From Oscillospiraceae bacterium (GTDB taxonomy: Bacteria > Bacillota > Clostridia > Oscillospirales > Oscillospiraceae): a stretch of DNA of 64,000 bases. The stretch spans positions 85,006 through 149,005 of the forward strand of contig JAFRMX010000012.1 in NCBI GenBank assembly GCA_017430455.1, in the 5' to 3' direction. This document shows positions 52,765-59,581 of the stretch, piece by piece (the stretch's first letter is position 1; every line of letters begins with the position of its first letter). The notes below the pieces were generated by a model. It saw only the letters and a list, made by a program, of their open reading frames with translations, was not told the origin of the DNA and made no database searches. A program made the position numbers and the translations under genes.

Positions 52765-54050
52765 GCAATAAGATCAAAGACATTGAAGAAACGATAAACT
52801 GGCTTGAGGACAGAAAATGGACGCTCGTCGAACAGGATATGGAAAGGGCCAAGCAGGAGCAGATAGATAAGGAGTCGCGGGAAATGTATACTTTCTCCGT
52901 TATTCCTGAGGCAAGAGCAGGATCTTTCCGCGGAGACCGATCGATCAGAATAAACACTGAAACCGGTGAGATATCCGGCCTCGATGAAACGGAAGAAAAA
53001 GCCGCGCCCGAAGCTGAGGAAACAACCCGAAGCGCGGAAACCTTTGACCCGGATGCCTTTATACCGTTAAGCGAGCTCAACCGGATGTATATAAAACACA
53101 AGGAACCTCTCATCGACGGCTTCCTTTATGAGGGTCTGTATCTTTTTGCTGGACCTCCGAAGGTCGGCAAATCATTCTTCTCTGCAGGAGCCGCTTTCCA
53201 TGTGAGCACCGGAGAACCGATGTGGGGATTTAATGTCAAAAAAGCGGGTGTCGTTTATCTCGCCCTTGAAGATACGTATGACAGGATAAAATCGAGATAC
53301 AACCGGATGTTCGGCAACGAACTCCCGGGCAATCTTTTTATCAGAAACCGTATCGATAATATCGACAACGGTCTGATAGGCATTCTCAAAGACTTCATAG
53401 AAAAGCACCCGGATATAAAGCTCATAATAATAGACACCCTTCAAAAAATAAAAGGCGCAAAGAGCGGCTACGAAAAAGATTATGAGATCATGGGAGAGCT
53501 AAAGGAGTTTGCCGACAAATACGCACTTTGTATGCTGCTCATCCACCACCTTAGAAAACAGGGCAGCGACGATATATTCAACCGTGTTACAGGCTCCACA
53601 GGCCTGACGGGCGCCGTCGACGGGACTTATGTTATGGTAAAGACCGACCGTGAGGCTCAGAAAGCCCAGATCTATATGACCGGAAGAGATATCGAAGACA
53701 AGAGCTTCCGCCTTACCAGAAATCCAGACAGTCTCGAATGGGAGTTTGAAGGCGAAGGAGAGGCTCAGGAGGAGAGCGAATCGGATCTTATCTGCAGGCG
53801 TATTTCTGAGATAGTCTCTGAAAACGGAGGCGTCTGGTCAGGGAGCGCTACAGAACTTGCCATGGCTATCGGACCCGAGGCAAAAATCTCCACTGTAACC
53901 AGAATAGTAAACGACATGGCTCCGAAGCTCTCTTTGAAATACGGGATAAACTATAATTATGAAAGGAAAAACAAAGAACGCAAACTCGATTTCAGCCGTG
54001 AAGACAATGAGACTGATAATCAGTATGAAGTATTTGAATCCGAAGAATAA
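52761..54050 (+). CDS. RecA-fold AAA_25 / RepA-like replication ATPase
   Basis: 429 residues. After an acidic N-terminal part of about 110 residues, an AAA_25 (RepA/KaiC-like) domain begins: Walker A GPPKVGKS (131-138) in FAGPPKVGKSFFSAGAAFHV, Walker B KLIIIDTLQKIKG, a sensor-like LLIHHLRKQGSDD and a VTGSTGLTGAVDGTYVM motif, all typical of the hexameric RepA-type helicase/ATPase proteins of plasmids and prophages. The C-terminal about 80 residues look like a winged-helix DNA-binding domain (SATELAMAIGPEAKISTVTRIVNDMAPKL). The ATG overlaps the LexA-like stop by 4 bp. TGACAG palindromes start 5 bp after its stop, which suggests that it or the repressor binds them. Confidence 0.85.
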   Translation: MSNKIKDIEETINWLEDRKWTLVEQDMERAKQEQIDKESREMYTFSVIPEARAGSFRGDRSIRINTETGEISGLDETEEKAAPEAEETTRSAETFDPDAFIPLSELNRMYIKHKEPLIDGFLYEGLYLFAGPPKVGKSFFSAGAAFHVSTGEPMWGFNVKKAGVVYLALEDTYDRIKSRYNRMFGNELPGNLFIRNRIDNIDNGLIGILKDFIEKHPDIKLIIIDTLQKIKGAKSGYEKDYEIMGELKEFADKYALCMLLIHHLRKQGSDDIFNRVTGSTGLTGAVDGTYVMVKTDREAQKAQIYMTGRDIEDKSFRLTRNPDSLEWEFEGEGEAQEESESDLICRRISEIVSENGGVWSGSATELAMAIGPEAKISTVTRIVNDMAPKLSLKYGINYNYERKNKERKLDFSREDNETDNQYEVFESEE

Positions 54051-54054
54051 GATA

Positions 54055-54277
54055 AAGGTGACAGGTGCTTTTTTCTGACCTGTCACCCTTTTATGTATTG
54101 GTATTGCTGGGTTGGTGACAGGTGACAGGTGTTTTGGCGATAGACCCTGTAATTAAGAATTGAAATTATATGCTCTAAGAGAGGGTATGTGCGTATCTGA
54201 CCTGTCACCTGTCACTATACATTGAAAACAGAGCGTTTAAGGAGTGACAGGTCGAAGGAAACGACCTGTCACTCCTG
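54055..54277. repeat. Cluster of TGACAG inverted repeats (right cluster)
   Basis: Three perfect palindromes: 54058-54067/54079-54088 (10-bp arms, flanked by AAA/TTTT, terminator-like for the ATPase gene), 54116-54131/54201-54216 (16-bp arms, each arm itself a double TGACAGG unit), and 54241-54255/54263-54277 (15-bp arms, 7-nt loop). They share the TGACAGG core with the cluster at 804-1228. Their position right behind the RepA-like ATPase gene resembles the iterons of replication origins, but the palindromic build is also compatible with repressor sites or an RNA element. The rest of 54278-54554 holds no gene other than the short repeat relic at 54466. Confidence 0.88.
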
Positions 54278-54465
54278 ATATTTAATATTTTCTGCGGGCA
54301 ACTGTAGCAAAATTTGCGACTACCGCTCGCTATGGTGCGATGGAATGTTAAACACAGATCCGGCTCATCTGACAAACATTTTTACATTTACTTGCACATG
54401 TTTTTGATTTTCCGTATTTACGGGACACAATTCCGTAGTATACTTAAGCTGTAAAAAGCTCCGGA

Positions 54466-54490
54466 GCGGATTGCCGCACAATGACAGGGA
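54466..54490. repeat. Short relic of a dispersed GGATTGCCGC...CAATGACA repeat
   Basis: AGCGGATTGCCGCACAATGAC carries both ends of the repeat family also seen at 59361-59435 and 61619-61656, but without the middle. Confidence 0.6.
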
Positions 54491-54554
54491 GTAAGAAAAC
54501 GGGAAGAAACACATATAACATAAAAACGGAAAGGCAAAACAATACTATAGTAAA

Positions 54555-56315
54555 ATGAAAAAGACACGAATTATCATAATATGCGCTCTGGTTCTCCTGA
54601 TGCTGGCGGGGGGAGCTTTGTGGCTGTTCACCCATCGGCCGGCTGCAGCAACACCTGCAAACGATACAGAGCCTTCAGCTGTCAGCTCAGACTACAGCGA
54701 TTCCGGAAACTGGGCATACTACGCGATCGGCGAGGATAAACCTGTCGATCTGTTCCTGGTCTGTCCTACCGTCGACATGCGGGATGAATTCAACATGTCC
54801 ATGGATGACGCGGAGACAAAAGCCGCTTTCCTCGGTGCTTTGAACATGGAGCGTGGGATATACGAGAACAGCGCGAGGATGTTCGCGCCGTATTACCGTC
54901 AGGCGGCTATGAAGGTCTACTCATTGGAGGATCCAGAGCGCGAGCACTATCTGGAGTTTGCATACAGCGACATATCCGCCGCTTTTTCCTGGTATCTTGA
55001 GCACGAGAACGCGGGCAGACCGATCATTCTCGCCGGCTTCTCTCAGGGTGCGGACATGTGCTACCGGCTGCTTGCAGAGTACTTCGGGGACAAAGATCTG
55101 TATGAGCGGCTCGTCGCGGTATATGCTATCGGCTGGCCATGCACACAGGAGCTGACGGAGAGTTATCCCCAGATCAAACCGGCGGTCTCAGAGACTGACA
55201 CCGGAACGGTCATCAGCTTTGACTGCGAAGCCCCTGAATTGGCTGAAACCTTTATTGCACCGATCGGCACGAAGGCATACACCATCAACCCCCTGAACTG
55301 GCGGACGGACTCCGCTCCCGCGGAAAAGAGCGAGAACCCCGGCGCATGTTTCACCGATTACAGCGGCGCCATCAGAAAAGAAGAACAGGGCCTGTGCGGA
55401 TGTTATATTGATGAAACCCGCGGCATTCTGAAAGTCACGGACATAAACAGCGCGGATTACCCCGCCATAGTGCCGGGGCTTCCCGAAGGGGCCTATCATA
55501 TCTACGACTACCAGTTCTTCTTCCGGGCGCTGCAGCAAAACGTGCAGACGCGTACTGAGCGATTCCTTTCGCAGGGTGTGCTGGATACGATCCTGGCGAG
55601 AGGCGTTCTGCGTGTCGGAACAGCGGGAGACTATCAGCCCATATCTTATCTTGATCCGGAGACCGGCTCTTATGTTGGTTTTGACGCAGAGCTGGCGGAG
55701 GATCTGGCTGCTGAGCTTGGTGTAGAGCTTGAATATGTGGAGACCTCTTGGCCGAAACTGATGGAGGACACGCTTGCCGGAAAATTCGATCTGGCTATCT
55801 GCGGGATCACGATCACTGAGGCCAGACAGGAGCAGGCGCTGATGTCTGACGGGTATCTTGGAAACGGAAAGACCGTGCTCTGCCGGGCGGAGGACGCGGG
55901 CAAATACATCAGCCTGGAGACGATCAACCGGCCGGAGGTGCGGGTCATGGAAAACCCCGGCGGAACAAATGAAAAGTTTGCTCGGGAGAACCTGCCCGAC
56001 GCCACTCTGATCATCCATGACGAGAATCAGGAGATCCCCGGACTTATCGCGTCAGGGGAGGCCGACGTTATGATCACAGAGATCGCGGAGGCCGGCTTCT
56101 ATGTGGGACAGGACAGCCGGCTTGCCGCGCCGTTGATTTACGATCCGTTTACCCATGGTCAGATCGGTGTACTGATGCCGAAAGGCAGCGAAGACCTGCT
56201 TGAATATGTCAACGGGTTTCTCGAGGAAGAAATATCCTCCGGCCGGCTCGATGAGCTGGCTGAGACGTATATCTACCGATATATTGAATCGGAAGAGCTC
56301 GCGCCTGCTGCCTGA
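54555..56315 (+). CDS. Fusion: DUF3089 alpha/beta hydrolase plus cyclohexadienyl-dehydratase-like domain
   Basis: 586 residues. A membrane anchor or signal (IIIICALVLLMLAGGALWLF) is followed by a DUF3089 hydrolase domain at about 45-335: PVDLFLVCPTVDMRDEF, GRPIILAGFSQGADM with the nucleophile Ser163, and AYHIYDYQFFF. From about 345 to 575 lies a type-3 solute-binding-protein domain that most resembles cyclohexadienyl/arogenate dehydratase (PheC): RGVLRVGTAGDYQPISYLD, LAICGITITEARQ, MENPGGTNEKFAREN (NPGGTNE 467-473) and a later MITEIAEAGFY. Both parts would be outside the membrane. The promoter is unclear and the ATG lacks a Shine-Dalgarno site; TATAGT lies 9 nt upstream, so the message may be leaderless. 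Function unknown: the second domain may be catalytic or a sensor of small aromatics. Confidence 0.82.
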   Translation: MKKTRIIIICALVLLMLAGGALWLFTHRPAAATPANDTEPSAVSSDYSDSGNWAYYAIGEDKPVDLFLVCPTVDMRDEFNMSMDDAETKAAFLGALNMERGIYENSARMFAPYYRQAAMKVYSLEDPEREHYLEFAYSDISAAFSWYLEHENAGRPIILAGFSQGADMCYRLLAEYFGDKDLYERLVAVYAIGWPCTQELTESYPQIKPAVSETDTGTVISFDCEAPELAETFIAPIGTKAYTINPLNWRTDSAPAEKSENPGACFTDYSGAIRKEEQGLCGCYIDETRGILKVTDINSADYPAIVPGLPEGAYHIYDYQFFFRALQQNVQTRTERFLSQGVLDTILARGVLRVGTAGDYQPISYLDPETGSYVGFDAELAEDLAAELGVELEYVETSWPKLMEDTLAGKFDLAICGITITEARQEQALMSDGYLGNGKTVLCRAEDAGKYISLETINRPEVRVMENPGGTNEKFARENLPDATLIIHDENQEIPGLIASGEADVMITEIAEAGFYVGQDSRLAAPLIYDPFTHGQIGVLMPKGSEDLLEYVNGFLEEEISSGRLDELAETYIYRYIESEELAPAA

Positions 56316-56365
56316 ACAGAACCGATTCCCGCGACAAATCGCTCCGCGCAATGATGAGAAATAAT

Positions 56366-56391
56366 AAAGCCGCCCGAACGGGCGGCTTTTT
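56366..56391. terminator. Bidirectional terminator between the fusion gene and the MarR gene
   Basis: AAAGCCGCCCG-AA-CGGGCGGCTTTTT: a G/C-rich hairpin flanked by A on the left and T on the right, between two convergent genes. Confidence 0.92.
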
Positions 56392-56402
56392 CGTTGGTAA
56401 TA

Positions 56403-56912
56403 CTATTTGTTTTTGCGGGCTTTGGCTGCCTCGAGCCTCTTACTGCTGTCCGCTTTCAGAACTTTATTGAAGGCAAGCAGCGCGTCGGTGAATCGGTCCA
56501 GAGTCTCATCGTCAAATCCGTCAAGATTCTTAAAGAAATCCTCAAACATCTCGGTATCAAGCTCATTGCTTTTTTCTTCATATATTGCAAGAGCTTTTTC
56601 CGTAGGCTTTAAAAGAACGTTTTTGCGGTTCGTCTCTGTCTGATACTTTTCAACGAGGCCGTAGGAACAGAGAAGCGAAACGGTCTTTGAGAAGCTGCTC
56701 TGGGGAAGCGCCAGGACTTCCAGCATATGATTCATATGCGCGTCATCTTCGCTGTGCTCGATTATATACTCAAGGACCTGCCATTCATTTGCGGTCAGCC
56801 AGATATCGTCGGTGACCCTGTCTTTGATCCCGACTGCTCTCATAGTTATATTGGAGTGTTGTACAAGGGCCATGACCAGCTTTCTGTAGCGGCCCATCCA
56901 GCGCATATCCAT
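56403..56912 (-). CDS. MarR family transcriptional regulator
   Basis: 169 residues. A winged helix-turn-helix occupies about 40-110: LTANEWQVLEYIIEHSEDD, LALPQSSFSKTVSLLCSYGLVEKYQTETNRKNVLLKPTEKA, where the recognition helix and the beta wing follow the MarR pattern. Flanking helices form the dimer. AAAGGAACC precedes the ATG. It is divergent from the pair of hydrolase-membrane genes, and an 18-bp palindrome sits in their promoter, so it most likely represses them in response to a small molecule. Confidence 0.9.
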   Translation of the reverse strand: MDMRWMGRYRKLVMALVQHSNITMRAVGIKDRVTDDIWLTANEWQVLEYIIEHSEDDAHMNHMLEVLALPQSSFSKTVSLLCSYGLVEKYQTETNRKNVLLKPTEKALAIYEEKSNELDTEMFEDFFKNLDGFDDETLDRFTDALLAFNKVLKADSSKRLEAAKARKNK

Positions 56913-57006
56913 CTTAGGTTCCTTTTCTGTTTTTTATCTTTTGAAGTATACCATATAAACAGTTTAAAACAAGTAAAATAATTATTATTTTCAGGCTGAG
57001 AGGATA

Positions 57007-57035
57007 TTGACAAACGAATATGTATTCGTTAGAAT
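57007..57035 (+). promoter_or_regulatory. Promoter with 18-bp MarR-type operator
   Basis: -35 TTGACA (57007-57012), 17-bp spacer, -10 TAGAAT (57030-57035). A perfect palindrome AACGAATA-TG-TATTCGTT (57013-57030) exactly fills the spacer, the length and position typical of MarR operators. Confidence 0.9.
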
Positions 57036-57195
57036 CTATTATATAGAATATATTATTTAGAATAAAAAGTCAATGTACGATAGAGTATTCAGAAAGGAGG
57101 TTGTCATTCTCTATCACTTATCACTGTTTTTCAGCAGCACATTGTTATTACAGTTTAATACAAATCGAAAAATCTTATGAAAGGAAAAGGAGAAA

Positions 57196-59304
57196 ATGGA
57201 GAAAACGGATTTTTCTTTAAGCACTGTTAAAGGCTGCAAGCGCTGGATTGCAATACTGTTATGCGCTCTTTTGCTTTCCAGTTTTATTGCAGCGGCAATT
57301 TCGTCAAATTTCGGCTCCATAAAGATAGAAACGATCAGAATTGATTCCCGCGGTGCAGAATTGGTCGGAGACCTTTATTATCCGGCAGGTACAAGTGATG
57401 AGGATAAGATACCTGCGATTGTTGTTGCACACGGAGCAGGTGTAACAAAGAACAATTACAGGAGTTTTTCCGAAGAACTGGCTAAAAGGGGTTTTGTAGT
57501 CTTAAGCGTTAACGGTTACGGAACAGGCTTGAGTGAGTTCCCCAAACATGATGAAAACGACATGGGTGAGGGAAAGTACGATACCTGGACAACTCCGAGC
57601 GGAATTCTTGATGCTGTAAACTTTGTAAGAACTCTTAATTTCGTCGATCAGGACAGGATCGGTATATGCGGTCACTCACAAGGCTCTCGCCGTGCAGGAT
57701 ATTCCGCGGTAATTGACGATGGTTACTATTCATTTAATGATATCATGCTCAATGTAATGTATGATGAGCTCGGTCTGACATTTACTGAGGATGAGATCAA
57801 GGAAAACGCGGATGATCTGGCTGCAGCAAAGCTTAGTGAAGAAGAACTGAAATACTACGAACTGCGCAAGCAGCAGTGCAAAGAAATATACGACGGCACA
57901 ATTAAAGCTGTCGCGCTCGTAGGCGGGACTGCGACGAACTGCGGTCCGTCCCAGACCGTTTCGGTGGCAGGACATGATGTAGTGAGGAATACAAGAGTCA
58001 ACATTGCCATTATAGGAGGAAACTATGATGGCGGAGTCGGTGCATTCCCGACTGCTCCGGATGGGAAAGGATATTGGCATATAGATGAAGATATGCAGGT
58101 CAGAGCATGGTATGTTATTGACGATGTGGAAGGAACCAGCAAGGCGATCGGTACTATAGACAATATATCGTCGGTTTCCGACAGCAATCTTCAGGCTGCA
58201 TTAAATGACAGAAGCACCAGAATAATCATGCTTAACCCTGAAACTCACAGCAAGAACTTCTTCTCAATCAAAACCGCTCAGAACGTAGTTAAATATTTTG
58301 AGCAGGTATTCGGGTACAACAACGGAGAGTTAACGGATCCTGCGACAAAACCGGTTCCCCTGAATAAGATAAGTTTTTACTGGCGTGAGATTTTTAACTG
58401 TATTGCAATGCTTTGCATGGTCGGACTGCTTATGCCGGTAGCAGGTCTTATAATCAAGACCAAATTCTTTGCAGGCTGTGAAGGCAAAAATGAGATCAAT
58501 GAAACGGAATACAGCACAAAACGGTTCTGGATCGCCCAGATTATAGCGGCTGTCGGAAGCTTTATTGCGATATACTATATCAATACGCTTTTTGCTCCGG
58601 GTCTGCCTTTCCTGTACTTCTGGCCTCTATTCCAAAGCTGGTATCTGACGCCGATTTTCCTCATCATTCTTTCGGTTATCGGAATCATCGAATTAGTCGT
58701 ATTCAATGTAATAGATAAGAAGAAATACGGCAAATCTTTCATAAGCGGATTGAATATTAAGCTTGGCTTTGTGAATGTACTGAAAACTATCCTGTTATCA
58801 TTCATTCTCATATTCGTTGCGTATCTGTCTCTGACTCTTATTCTTTATCTGTTTAATCAGGATTACAGAATCTGGATGATGGCATTTGAAGAAATGAAAG
58901 TAGAGCATTGGCGTTATGTATGGAGATTTGCGATTATTGTATTCCCGTTCTATGTTATTACCGGCTGTGCTTTGAACTATGCCAACGGTAAAAAGATTCC
59001 GAAGTGGCTGGATATGGTCATAACGATAGTATTCAATTCTCTCGGTGTTTGGGTATTGGCGACAATAACCACTATAGTTTTGCATGCAACGGGTAATTCG
59101 ATCAGCAACTGGACATCCTCGTACGGCTTTATATTCTTTGTCCCGGTAACAGTCTTCGTTTCGAGAAAAATGTACCAGATTACAAAGAGCGTCTGGCTTG
59201 GCGCCGCTGTCAATTCACTGCTGATCGGGTGGATGATGGTATGTACGATCGGCTTCAATGCATATATACCTCAAAATTGGTTTACCAATTTCTTCAACAT
59301 TTAA
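57196..59304 (+). CDS. Alpha/beta hydrolase with C-terminal polytopic membrane domain (first paralogue)
   Basis: 702 residues. An N-terminal membrane helix (about 17-35) precedes a hydrolase domain at about 45-390. Its nucleophile elbow is GHSQG with Ser161 (ICGHSQGSRRAGYS), and an oxyanion-type VVAHGAGVTKNNY lies at about 75-90; a catalytic His is probably in NPETHSKNFF. The rest (about 395-700) is seven or eight hydrophobic helices without recognised motifs. The hydrolase part should face outside. AAAGGAAAAGG precedes the ATG. It is controlled by the MarR-type operator upstream and followed by a terminator (59313-59339) and then a paralogue with the same layout. Substrate unknown. Confidence 0.8.
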   Translation: MEKTDFSLSTVKGCKRWIAILLCALLLSSFIAAAISSNFGSIKIETIRIDSRGAELVGDLYYPAGTSDEDKIPAIVVAHGAGVTKNNYRSFSEELAKRGFVVLSVNGYGTGLSEFPKHDENDMGEGKYDTWTTPSGILDAVNFVRTLNFVDQDRIGICGHSQGSRRAGYSAVIDDGYYSFNDIMLNVMYDELGLTFTEDEIKENADDLAAAKLSEEELKYYELRKQQCKEIYDGTIKAVALVGGTATNCGPSQTVSVAGHDVVRNTRVNIAIIGGNYDGGVGAFPTAPDGKGYWHIDEDMQVRAWYVIDDVEGTSKAIGTIDNISSVSDSNLQAALNDRSTRIIMLNPETHSKNFFSIKTAQNVVKYFEQVFGYNNGELTDPATKPVPLNKISFYWREIFNCIAMLCMVGLLMPVAGLIIKTKFFAGCEGKNEINETEYSTKRFWIAQIIAAVGSFIAIYYINTLFAPGLPFLYFWPLFQSWYLTPIFLIILSVIGIIELVVFNVIDKKKYGKSFISGLNIKLGFVNVLKTILLSFILIFVAYLSLTLILYLFNQDYRIWMMAFEEMKVEHWRYVWRFAIIVFPFYVITGCALNYANGKKIPKWLDMVITIVFNSLGVWVLATITTIVLHATGNSISNWTSSYGFIFFVPVTVFVSRKMYQITKSVWLGAAVNSLLIGWMMVCTIGFNAYIPQNWFTNFFNI

Positions 59305-59312
59305 TCTGAGAG

Positions 59313-59339
59313 CCGGGCAGTGAAACCTGCCCGGTTTTT
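59313..59339 (+). terminator. Intrinsic terminator after the first hydrolase-membrane gene
   Basis: CCGGGCAG (59313-59320) pairs with CTGCCCGG (59327-59334), and TTTTT follows. It separates the two paralogues. Confidence 0.88.
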
Positions 59340-59360
59340 GATTCTGATTAAGGAGAAATA

Positions 59361-59453
59361 AACGGATTGCCGCGACCTGAAAACAAAACCTGTCATTGTG
59401 AGACCCATTCCGCAGATTGGTCGTGACAATCCGTTTTTCCAACAGGTTTTGTT
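59361..59453. repeat. MITE-like element of interleaved inverted repeats
   Basis: Two inverted repeats cross each other. Arms AACGGATTGCCGCGACC (59361-59377) and GGTCGTGACAATCCGTT (59419-59435) match at 15 of 17 positions. Arms AACAAAACCTGT (59382-59393) and ACAGGTTTTGTT (59442-59453) match at 12 of 12. The outer ends (GGATTGCCGCG and the complement of CAATCC) belong to the same family as 54466-54490 and 61619-61656. Confidence 0.75.
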
Positions 59454-59581
59454 CAACCCTTGCAACGACAAATAAAAGAGCTTTTTTGGAAAGGAGGCGC
59501 AATCAATCTCTTTCTGTATTTCTCAGCAAAAATGTTGTTACAGTTTAAAAAAACGAAAAAATCTTTTGAAAGGAGAAAAAG

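Noticed and set aside
804..54277. The two TGACAG clusters as ends of one 53-kb integrated element
   Set aside because: The interval is filled with conserved chromosomal genes (dnaK operon, mutS/mutL, ileS, divIVA) in their usual order, and no integrase or attachment-site duplication is seen.
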